Assembly (NCBI GenBank): GCA_041859875.1
Contig: JBFLFY010000027.1
Location: forward strand, 1-21,299
Direction: 5' to 3'
Length of the DNA: 21,299 nt
Source of the DNA: Thermocaproicibacter sp041859875
GTDB taxonomy: Bacteria > Bacillota > Clostridia > Oscillospirales > Acutalibacteraceae
The position numbers and the translations under genes are program-made. Under the pieces are notes generated by a model. That model searched no databases. It was not told where the DNA came from and saw nothing but the letters and a program-made list of their open reading frames with translations. Positions 16,098-21,299 of this stretch are shown in pieces (the first letter of the stretch is position 1; each line of letters opens with the position of its first letter).

Positions 16098-16667
16098 ATG
16101 CGAATCAAATGCCTTTCCAAAAATTCTACAGTGAACCTTTCCGCTACAGGGCTGATGGCTGCACTGGTGCTGGTAGCCACCATGTTCTTCAAAATACAGA
16201 TCCCCGTTGGCGGCGATAAGACGATGCTTGGCTTTGCCAATGTGTTCTGCATCCTTTCGGGGCTGCTGCTTGGCCCGGTGTACGGCGGGCTGGCGGCAGG
16301 CATCGGCTCGGCACTGTTTGACCTGCTGGGCGGCTGGGCTTCCAGCGCGCCGGTCACGCTGGTGACAAAATTCATGATGGCGTTTCTCTGCGGCGTGATT
16401 GTGTGGGGCGCGAAAAACGGCGGAAAGAGACTTTCCCGTATCATTGTGGGTGCGGTGACCGGTTCGCTCAGTTACTGTGTGCTGTACATTGCCTACAGCT
16501 GGGCAAAATTGGCGCTCATTGGTTCGGCATGGCAGGCCATCCAGCTGCAGCTGGCCGTGAAAATTCCGGTGACGTTTCTTAATGCGCTGGCGGCGGACGT
16601 CATTGCTGTTCCGCTTTTCTGCACGGTACGCAAGGCACTGACCAAAGCTTTGCCGTCGCTTCAATAA
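16098..16667 (+). CDS. ECF transporter S component, putative vitamin uptake (second copy)
   Basis: A 189-aa integral membrane protein with about six helices and glycine-rich loops (LSGLLLGPVYGGLAAGIGSA, about residues 53-72). This is the usual S-component pattern of a vitamin-binding ECF subunit. It starts 38 bp after the first copy, with GAAGGAGA before the ATG, so both are on one message. The sequences differ throughout, so this is not a recent duplication and the two may bind different vitamers. Substrate unknown; the shared divergent MocR regulator is the main hint. Confidence 0.75.
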   Translation: MRIKCLSKNSTVNLSATGLMAALVLVATMFFKIQIPVGGDKTMLGFANVFCILSGLLLGPVYGGLAAGIGSALFDLLGGWASSAPVTLVTKFMMAFLCGVIVWGAKNGGKRLSRIIVGAVTGSLSYCVLYIAYSWAKLALIGSAWQAIQLQLAVKIPVTFLNALAADVIAVPLFCTVRKALTKALPSLQ

Positions 16668-16690
16668 AAGCTGTAATTGCCGCGCAGATG

Positions 16691-16699
16691 TGGTATAAT
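16691..16699 (+). promoter_or_regulatory. Extended -10 promoter of the flippase gene
   Basis: TGGTATAAT (16691-16699) is a perfect extended -10 element, and no good -35 box is present at 17 bp. Transcription would start near 16706, about 30 bp before the start codon. Confidence 0.65.
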
Positions 16700-16736
16700 A
16701 TTCTCCATGCTTTCAAAATGAAATTGGAGAAGTTTT

Positions 16737-18053
16737 ATGAGCAAACAGAAAAGAATTCATAGTGATATTGTGCGCGACTCCCTCAATACGTTCGGCACGA
16801 ACGTCATTGGGGTTGTCCTGATGCTGATTGCCAACTTCGTTGTACTGCGGAAGGCAAACCCGGAAATCCGGGGCTATTACGCAGCCGTACAGAACTGGGG
16901 CAGCGGATTTTATACCATCCTCAGCCTCAGTGTAGCCGCTTCCTTTATTTATTTCGTTGCACGCTACAAAATCCAGAATGCAAAGTCTGCAATTTTCCGG
17001 TTAAGCTGTGTGACCTTTTGCATTATTCTGGTTGTTGGCTCCGCCGTTTTGCTGGTTTTACGGCACAGTTCCTTTTTCAGCACAACGCCGCCCTCCTTCC
17101 TCGTAGCTACCGTAGTCTTTGCCCTGTGTTCGCTGGTTCTCAGCGTATGCACCTGCATCCTGCGCGGCGAGAACAAGTTTAAATCCTTTAACACGGTGAA
17201 TCTTGTGCAGAAGATTCTGCTTACTGTGCTTTATTTTGCCATTGCTGTCTTTCCTTCGGCGGGGCTCTGGATTTGGGGAACCAATGCAATTTCGGTTATT
17301 ATGATTGCATTTGCGCTTTTCTGTATCTACCGCTGGAACGGGCCGAAGCCGAAACCTGTGCCGGAAGACGACCATCCAGTCAGCACGAAGAACATGACGG
17401 CGTACAGCCTGAAAGCTCACGTCAGCAATGTCCTCACATATTCCAACACTTACCTTGGCACTTATATTGTGCAGGGACAGTTCGGCATTAAGAATCTTGG
17501 CGTTTACAACACGGCGTTTACCATCATGCAGCAGGTCTGGATTCTGCCGGATGCCGTCAGCCAGGTTATCATGAGCCGAATTGCCGCCATGAGCGAGAAA
17601 AAAGACAAGCTCCACCTCACGCTGATTTCAGCGAAGGTTGTGTTTTATGTTACGGCTATTACAACACTCCTGATTTATGTGTTTGCAAAGCTGCTTTTAC
17701 CGTTGCTGTTTCCCATGTATGCCGGTGCATTGGAGCCGCTGGCCTATTTGCTTGTCGGCGCCATCCTGATTTCTTATTCCAAAGTGCTTGGCAATTCCAT
17801 AGCTGCCTACGGAAAGCCGGAACTCAACATTCTTCCAACGGCAGTTGGCATTGTGACAAATGCCATTGCGTGCGTTCTGCTGATTCCGCATCTGCATATA
17901 AACGGTGTGGCGCTGGCAACTTCCATTTCTCTTGCCATGCAGAGCATCACCTGCATTGCGATTTTCTGCCGCTTTTCGCATACCCCGTTTTACCGGTTGA
18001 TTGTACCGACAAAAGAGGAAATTAACTCGATGAAAGGCATTTTCAAAAAATAG
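16737..18053 (+). CDS. Polysaccharide/oligosaccharide flippase-like membrane protein (MVF/MATE superfamily)
   Basis: A 438-aa protein with about 12 predicted membrane helices, matching in length and helix pattern the Wzx-type flippases that move lipid-linked sugars across the membrane. The N-terminal segment DSLNTFGTNVIGVVLMLIAN and the C-terminal block with GKPELNILPTAVGIVTNAI are typical. It stands alone: no glycosyltransferase or polymerase gene flanks it, so the lipid-linked substrate cannot be named. It has its own promoter and GGAGA binding site and is followed by a strong terminator. A MATE-type drug exporter is less likely because the motif pattern is that of polysaccharide exporters. 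Confidence 0.8.
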   Translation: MSKQKRIHSDIVRDSLNTFGTNVIGVVLMLIANFVVLRKANPEIRGYYAAVQNWGSGFYTILSLSVAASFIYFVARYKIQNAKSAIFRLSCVTFCIILVVGSAVLLVLRHSSFFSTTPPSFLVATVVFALCSLVLSVCTCILRGENKFKSFNTVNLVQKILLTVLYFAIAVFPSAGLWIWGTNAISVIMIAFALFCIYRWNGPKPKPVPEDDHPVSTKNMTAYSLKAHVSNVLTYSNTYLGTYIVQGQFGIKNLGVYNTAFTIMQQVWILPDAVSQVIMSRIAAMSEKKDKLHLTLISAKVVFYVTAITTLLIYVFAKLLLPLLFPMYAGALEPLAYLLVGAILISYSKVLGNSIAAYGKPELNILPTAVGIVTNAIACVLLIPHLHINGVALATSISLAMQSITCIAIFCRFSHTPFYRLIVPTKEEINSMKGIFKK

Positions 18054-18082
18054 ATTCCCGCCTTATGTTTAGCATTTTGCGT

Positions 18083-18144
18083 AAACGCGAAGCAGGGGCG
18101 GGCGGACCGAAATTTGTGTGGTGCCGCCCCCGCGTTTGTGTTTT
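18083..18144 (+). terminator. Terminator after the flippase gene
   Basis: AAACGCG (18083-18089) pairs with CGCGTTT (18131-18137), and GGGGCGG (18095-18101) with CCGCCCC (18124-18130), with a 5-nt bulge on the left arm. GTGTTTTT follows. The gene ends about 30 bp before. Confidence 0.75.
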
Positions 18145-18195
18145 TACGGGGGGCGTGATTGACAGTGTAAGATTAGTTTTTTGCTTAAAGGCGAT

Positions 18196-18252
18196 GCTGG
18201 GGCGGCAGCACTGATTTTTCTGTGCTGCCGCCCCTGCTTTTCTGTTTTACCG
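18196..18252. terminator. Second GC-rich hairpin between convergent genes
   Basis: GGGGCGGCAGCAC (18199-18211) pairs perfectly with GTGCTGCCGCCCC (18222-18234); GC/GC extends it past a T-T mismatch. On the plus strand a TTTT and a second TTTT follow. It lies just after the yitT-like stop on the other strand, so it may act as a two-way terminator. The 18145-18195 stretch between hairpins holds nothing else recognisable. Confidence 0.7.
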
Positions 18253-18259
18253 GGCTGCT

Positions 18260-19114
18260 TCATTCACTGTGAAAGCCTTTGCCGATAATTTCGCTGGTGT
18301 TGGAAACCAGGATAAAGGCGTCGGGTTCTTTCTGACGGATAAACCGCTGAAGCTGCACAGCCTGCGCGCGCTTCATGACCGTCAGAATTACATACTTATG
18401 GCTGTGCGAGTAAGCACCCTTGGCGCTGCACACCGTAGCGCTGCGGTTCAACTTTGTTGTAATGAATACGCAGATAGGGTGCGGGTTGGAACAGATGACG
18501 GTAAAGTACTTGTTTAGGTTAATGCCCTCAATCACGCTGTCAATTACAACAGACTTCAGCATGAGGCCAAGGCACGAGAACAAAGCCGTTTTTACGCTGA
18601 ACACCAGAAAGGCGGAAAGCGTTATGAGTACATCGCTAAGAAAAAGCGATTTGCCAATATCTACGCTGGTGTGCTTTTTCAAAATCATGGCAATAATATC
18701 GGTGCCGCCCGAAGAGGCTCCAATGTTGAAAAGAACTGCGGAACCGAAGGCCGGCAGCACCACGGCAAAAACAAGGTCAAGCATCGGCTCGCCGGTGACC
18801 GACTGTTTTAAAGGCACCGATTTTTCCAGAATAGAAACGAAAACCGAAAGAATTACGCTGGAGTAAGCGGTCTTCAGGCCGAAGCCGCGTCCTAGAAAGA
18901 TAAATCCGGCGATAACCAGAAGCATATTTAGAATAAAGTTTGCAGTGCCGGGCGAAAAAGGCGTAAGTTTTCCAAGAACAACCGAAAGGCCGGAAACGCC
19001 TCCAAAGGAAAAGTCGTTTGGAAACTTGAAAAAGTAAATGCCTACAGCAACCACAAAAGTGCTTACTGTAATAATCAAGTAATCCCGAAAGATGCTGAAA
19101 GCCTTTTTTTTCAT
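18260..19114 (-). CDS. YitT-family membrane protein (DUF161/DUF2179)
   Basis: A 284-aa protein of the YitT family. The N-terminal ~170 residues hold about five membrane helices and the conserved GGVSGLSVVL (about 38-47) and GASSGGTDIIAMIL (about 132-145) motifs. The C-terminal ~80 residues form a soluble DUF2179 domain (NRSATVCSAKGAYSHSHKYVILTVM..., ending in FILVSNTSEIIGKGF). The family's transport role is not settled. Binding site AGGTACAGGA precedes the ATG. It has its own promoter and is convergent with the flippase. Confidence 0.85.
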   Translation of the reverse strand: MKKKAFSIFRDYLIITVSTFVVAVGIYFFKFPNDFSFGGVSGLSVVLGKLTPFSPGTANFILNMLLVIAGFIFLGRGFGLKTAYSSVILSVFVSILEKSVPLKQSVTGEPMLDLVFAVVLPAFGSAVLFNIGASSGGTDIIAMILKKHTSVDIGKSLFLSDVLITLSAFLVFSVKTALFSCLGLMLKSVVIDSVIEGINLNKYFTVICSNPHPICVFITTKLNRSATVCSAKGAYSHSHKYVILTVMKRAQAVQLQRFIRQKEPDAFILVSNTSEIIGKGFHSE

Positions 19115-19170
19115 TCCTGTACCTGCACATCCCTAATGGCTGATTTCCTGCTTTTCCGCTGGCCTTACCG

Positions 19171-19199
19171 ATTATAGCATCTCTTCCGGAAAAAGTAAA
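19171..19199 (-). promoter_or_regulatory. Promoter of the yitT-like gene
   Basis: On the minus strand TTTACT (19199-19194), 17 bp and a perfect TATAAT (19176-19171) lie about 57 bp before the start codon. It is divergent from the perR promoter, with 19 bp between the two -35 boxes. Confidence 0.7.
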
Positions 19200-19218
19200 A
19201 AAATATTTGAAATTCCCC

Positions 19219-19247
19219 TTTACAAACGGTGAAAAGGATGATATGAT
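19219..19247 (+). promoter_or_regulatory. perR-like gene promoter
   Basis: TTTACA (19219-19224), a 17-bp spacer and TATGAT (19242-19247) precede the repressor gene. Transcription should start near 19254. Confidence 0.8.
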
Positions 19248-19268
19248 AGCCACAGCAAATAAATAAAA

Positions 19269-19279
19269 ATAACTATTAT
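19269..19279 (+). promoter_or_regulatory. Possible PerR box in the leader
   Basis: ATAACTATTAT is an inverted repeat (ATAA/TTAT around CTA) matching the core of the PerR consensus TTATAATTATTATAA at about 10 of 15 positions. It lies roughly 15-25 bases after the expected transcription start and just before the ribosome binding site, where a bound repressor would block the gene. Autoregulation is an inference. Confidence 0.5.
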
Positions 19280-19302
19280 CGTTTTTGAAGGAGGTGTGTA
19301 GC

Positions 19303-19713
19303 ATAGCAGAGAACGAAAAAAAACACAACTACTCAAGAAAGCGCGAAGCAATCCTGAAGGCCGTTCGCTCTACAACCTGCCACCCGACGGCCGAGTGGGT
19401 GTATCAGACTTTGAAGCCGCATTACCCGGATCTTTCCCTTGGCACGGTTTACCGCAACCTGACCCAGTTTAAGAAAGATGGAACGGTTATCACCGTCGGC
19501 ACAGTCAACGGGCAGGAACGCTATGACGGCAATGTCCATCCGCACACGCATTTTGTCTGTACCTGCTGCGGCGCGGTGCTGGATGTTCCGGGTGACTTCC
19601 TCAGTAAAGACCAGGTGCTGGAAGCGGATAAAAACATGAATCTTAGGGTGGAATCCAGCGATGTGGTTCTGCGCGGCATCTGCAGTAAATGCCTGCAGAA
19701 AAAAAATTCCTGA
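19303..19713 (+). CDS. perR: PerR-type Fur-family peroxide repressor with an apparent ATA start
   Basis: A ~136-aa Fur-family metal-dependent repressor. By alignment with B. subtilis PerR, the regulatory metal ligands are His27, Asp75, His81, His83 and Asp94, and the structural zinc Cys pairs are Cys86/Cys89 and GICSKC near the C-terminus. Asp at both aspartate positions favours PerR over Fur or Zur. The oxidisable histidines would sense peroxide. The strong AAGGAGGTG (19288-19296) points to ATA at 19303, not to ATG, GTG or TTG. The in-frame TTG at 19285 and GTG at 19294 lie before or inside that site, and no ATG, GTG or TTG occurs at the right place after it. The next gene is rubrerythrin, 46 bp on. 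Confidence 0.88.
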   Translation: MAENEKKHNYSRKREAILKAVRSTTCHPTAEWVYQTLKPHYPDLSLGTVYRNLTQFKKDGTVITVGTVNGQERYDGNVHPHTHFVCTCCGAVLDVPGDFLSKDQVLEADKNMNLRVESSDVVLRGICSKCLQKKNS

Positions 19714-19716
19714 CCA

Positions 19717-19732
19717 AAAGGCGAGAGCCTTT
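19717..19732 (+). other. Small stem-loop between perR and rubrerythrin
   Basis: AAAGGC-GAGA-GCCTTT is a perfect 6-bp stem with a tetraloop, 4 nt after the perR stop. Only a TTT overlaps its arm, so it is a weak terminator at best. It may partly separate perR from rubrerythrin expression or be a processing site. Confidence 0.4.
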
Positions 19733-19759
19733 CAATATGAAAAAATGATGGAGGTATTC

Positions 19760-20308
19760 ATGATGAAAAAATTTGTTTGTTCCGTATGCGGCTATGTGTA
19801 TGAAGGCGAAGAACCGCCGGTAAAGTGCCCTCAGTGCGGCGCTCCAAAATCAAAGTTCCAAGAGCAGACCGAAGGTATTTCCTTTGCCTGCGAGCATGAA
19901 ATCGGTGTTGCACAGGGTGTGGACAAGGAAGTTTACGACGGCCTTAAAGCCAACTTCCAGGGTGAATGCAGCGAAGTCGGTATGTACCTTGCCATGAGCC
20001 GCCAGGCAGACCGTGAAGGTTACCCGGAAATTGCCGCTGCTTTCAAGAAATATGCTTTTGAGGAAGCAGAGCACGCTTCTAAATTTGCGGAACTTCTCGG
20101 TGAAGTGCTTACCAAAAGCACAAAGAAGAACCTTGAGATGCGCGTAGAAGCGGAGTCCGGCGCATGCTCTGGTAAACTGGCTATTGCAAAGCGTGCCAAG
20201 GCGCTGAACTATGATGCAATTCACGACACCGTACACGAGATGGCGAAAGATGAAGCCCGCCACGGCCGTGGTTTCGAAGGTTTGCTGAAGAGATACTTCG
20301 GCGAATAA
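19760..20308 (+). CDS. Reverse rubrerythrin (rubredoxin domain first)
   Basis: A 182-aa non-haem iron peroxidase of anaerobes. The domain order is reversed relative to classical rubrerythrin. A rubredoxin-type iron site (CSVCGYVYEGEE, then CPQCG) lies in residues 7-26, followed by a ferritin-like diiron helix bundle with ligand motifs GECSEVG, EEAEHASKF and KDEARHGRGF. It reduces hydrogen peroxide with electrons passed to the rubredoxin centre. GGAGG lies 5 nt before the ATG at 19760 and 8 nt before a second ATG at 19763; either could be used. Family knowledge: reverse rubrerythrins in clostridia are PerR-controlled, which fits the perR-like gene just upstream. Confidence 0.94.
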   Translation: MMKKFVCSVCGYVYEGEEPPVKCPQCGAPKSKFQEQTEGISFACEHEIGVAQGVDKEVYDGLKANFQGECSEVGMYLAMSRQADREGYPEIAAAFKKYAFEEAEHASKFAELLGEVLTKSTKKNLEMRVEAESGACSGKLAIAKRAKALNYDAIHDTVHEMAKDEARHGRGFEGLLKRYFGE

Positions 20309-20340
20309 CAAATCAGTTTTCAGTGAAAAATGGTGAAACA

Positions 20341-20375
20341 AATGGCAGTGCTGCTTTTTGCGGCACTGCCATTTT
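20341..20375 (+). terminator. Terminator after rubrerythrin
   Basis: AATGGCAGTGC (20341-20351), an 11-nt loop and GCACTGCCATT (20363-20373) form a perfect 11-bp stem running into TTTT. Confidence 0.92.
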
Positions 20376-20687
20376 CCTGCGTTCGGCTGGCTTAGAGTAC
20401 CGAGGCTTTGCAGGCGAATATTTTCAGGCTTTTAAGGAAAGATAAAGAAACAAGGTGCTTCAGCATCTGTGTATGGCGTAAAAGAATTAAGCAGATTCGA
20501 ATATCGTGTAAAATTGAGTAAATACGGATGAACCCAGAAAACGCCCTGAAAATTATATTATTGATAAAATGGGTAATAAATACAATACTGGATTGTGCTC
20601 ATTGTACGAAATGCACTAAAAATACATAGCTAATAGCAATATATTAGACAAATATAAAAATATTTTTCAAATAATCCAAAATGTCGC
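20376..20687. other. AT-rich intergenic stretch with no recognisable gene
   Basis: About 310 bases, strongly AT-rich in the second half, with no supported reading frame, tRNA or clear small RNA. A distant inverted repeat TTTTCAGG (20421-20428) / CCTGAAAA (20545-20552) is present but the arms are about 115 nt apart and it is probably chance. Confidence 0.6.
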
Positions 20688-20714
20688 TTGACAAGCGGCA
20701 CAATCTGTTATAAG
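20683..20714 (+). promoter_or_regulatory. Promoter of the tRNA-like leader and zinc-ribbon gene, with overlapping palindrome
   Basis: A perfect TTGACA (20688-20693) and TATAAG (20709-20714, five of six) are 15 bp apart, a little short. A 17-bp palindrome (GTCGCTT 20683-20689, GAC, AAGCGGC 20693-20699, one G-T pair) surrounds the -35 box and could be a repressor site. Confidence 0.6.
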
Positions 20715-20739
20715 CTATGCACATATCAATCCTTTATAT

Positions 20740-20809
20740 GCCCCAGTAGCTTAACGCAAGAGCATTTGGTTATTTCCAAAGGTTGTCGGTTCAACTCCGT
20801 CCCAGGGCA
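20740..20809 (+). ncRNA. Degenerate tRNA-like element in the zinc-ribbon gene leader
   Basis: It folds as a tRNA cloverleaf. The acceptor GCCCCAG/CCAGGGC pairs at five of seven positions. U8 and A9 are present (20747-20748). The D stem is GCTT/GAGC (20749-20752 with 20760-20763). The anticodon stem TTTGG/CCAAA is perfect (20765-20769 with 20776-20780). The T stem GTCGG/CCGTC has one mismatch around a canonical TTCAA loop. It lacks the G18G19 pair of a normal D loop, has a 6-nt anticodon loop (TTATTT) with no clear identity, and encodes no CCA. So it is either a tRNA pseudogene or a tRNA-like RNA structure. It starts about 20 nt after the expected transcription start and ends 30 nt before the zinc-ribbon start codon. 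Confidence 0.55.
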
Positions 20810-20839
20810 AAAAAATTTCACATGAGTGAGGTAAAAATT

Positions 20840-21118
20840 ATGTTCGAAGACAAAACGTTAGTCTGTCAGGAATGCGGGAAGGAGTTCACCTGGACTGCTG
20901 GTGAGCAGGAATTCTATGCCGAAAAAGGTTTCACAAATGAGCCGAAAAGGTGCCCGGATTGCCGTAAAGCTCGCCGCATGAACCAGAAGCCGCAGCGCGA
21001 AATGTACGATGCTGTGTGCGCTTCCTGTGGCGCTCCCTGCAAGGTTCCGTTTCAGCCGACCGAAGGCCGTCCGGTATATTGCAGCGAATGCTTTGCGAAG
21101 ATGAAGGAAGAGGGCTAA
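20840..21118 (+). CDS. Small zinc-ribbon protein (CxxC repeat, zf-trcl type)
   Basis: A 92-aa protein with four CxxC pairs at residues 9/12, 38/41, 60/63 and 81/84, forming two zinc-binding modules: CQECGKEFTW with CPDCRKARR, and CASCGAPCKVPF with CSECF. Proteins of this layout are common in Firmicutes and have no established function; nucleic-acid or protein binding is a guess. The ATG at 20840 is chosen because GTGAGG lies 8 nt before it; two earlier in-frame ATGs, one at 20783 inside the tRNA-like element's region, have no binding site. A strong terminator follows, making it a single-gene unit. Confidence 0.85.
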   Translation: MFEDKTLVCQECGKEFTWTAGEQEFYAEKGFTNEPKRCPDCRKARRMNQKPQREMYDAVCASCGAPCKVPFQPTEGRPVYCSECFAKMKEEG

Positions 21119-21153
21119 GCCTTAACGGCTTGCCTTACGGTACCTGAATTTTC

Positions 21154-21189
21154 AGCGGCAGATGTGTTTTTGCACATCTGCCGCTTTTT
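21154..21189 (+). terminator. Terminator after the zinc-ribbon gene
   Basis: AGCGGCAGATGTG (21154-21166), a 6-nt loop and CACATCTGCCGCT (21173-21185) form a perfect 13-bp stem followed by TTTTT. Confidence 0.95.
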
Positions 21190-21252
21190 GTGTAACGAAT
21201 ACCACCGGCGTGCCGGTGAGACCAGAAGAGCGTTAGCGGTCAAAAGAGAAAA

Positions 21253-21299
21253 GCTCTATGTCAATAGTTGGGGTAACCCAAAAATAGAAATGTCAGAAG
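21253..21299 (+). mobile_element. Terminal inverted repeat of an ISL3-like element leaving the window
   Basis: GCTCTATGTCAATAGTTGG, continuing to 21279, matches the right end of the remnant at 1129-1155 (read on the minus strand) at 24 of 27 bases. It points inward toward higher coordinates, so the body of an element probably lies beyond the window. Just before it, 21206-21221 holds a small palindrome (CACCGGCGTGCCGGTG) that may be an insertion-flanking structure. Confidence 0.5.

Noticed and set aside
20417..20552. Inverted repeat TTTTCAGG / CCTGAAAA as a small RNA or operator
   Set aside because: The arms are about 115 nt apart in AT-rich sequence and nothing else supports a structure.
20740..20809. 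A working tRNA gene
   Set aside because: It lacks G18G19, has a 6-nt anticodon loop without a clear anticodon, two acceptor mismatches and no CCA. It was kept only as a tRNA-like element.

Overview
The window looks like the chromosome of a low-to-mid-GC Gram-positive Clostridia member, probably Oscillospirales/Ruminococcaceae-like. The evidence is the bacterial rRNA/tRNA cluster, strong AGGAGG-type ribosome binding sites, GatCAB-dependent amidation, a PTS fructose operon with an HPr carrying the regulatory serine, a MocR/ECF vitamin locus, and a PerR plus reverse-rubrerythrin pair typical of anaerobes. The organism assignment is an inference from gene content, not from a search.

Layout. 1-802: 3' end of 23S rRNA, tRNA-Lys(CTT), tRNA-Glu(CTC), 5S rRNA and tRNA-Asn(GTT), then a terminator. 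837-1157: a decayed ISL3-like insertion remnant with terminal inverted repeats and a dead transposase start. 1161-6281 (minus strand): aspS-gatC-gatA-gatB, one operon with a consensus promoter and a terminator, for tRNA-dependent Asn/Gln decoding. 6448-12656 (plus strand): fruR-fruK-ptsH-ptsI-fruA, a fructose PTS operon that also carries both general PTS proteins; fruA is split by a -1 shift at a run of seven A residues inside the EIIB domain. 12679-15374 (minus strand): pepT and a MocR/PdxR-type regulator. 15538-16667 (plus strand): two tandem ECF-transporter S components divergent from that regulator. 16737-18053: a polysaccharide-type flippase, followed by two GC-rich hairpins. 18260-19114 (minus strand): a YitT-family membrane protein. 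19219-20375 (plus strand): perR-like repressor and reverse rubrerythrin. 20683-21189: a leader holding a degenerate tRNA-like cloverleaf ahead of a small zinc-ribbon protein. 21253-21299: the outer end of another ISL3-like element that runs out of the window.

How the parts work together. The fru operon is self-contained: EI and HPr pass phosphate from PEP to EIIA/EIIB of FruA, fructose enters as fructose-1-phosphate, FruK makes fructose-1,6-bisphosphate, and FruR probably senses an intermediate and represses from the leader. AspRS (probably non-discriminating) would charge tRNA-Asn with Asp, and GatCAB converts it to Asn. The MocR regulator and the two S components look like a B6-type or related vitamin uptake unit. 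PerR and rubrerythrin form a peroxide-defence unit.

The observations most worth checking are the fruA slippery site with a downstream stem-loop, the perR-like gene whose only well-placed start codon is ATA, the tRNA-like element in the zinc-ribbon leader, and the inverted repeat centred on a shared -35 between the MocR gene and the S components.
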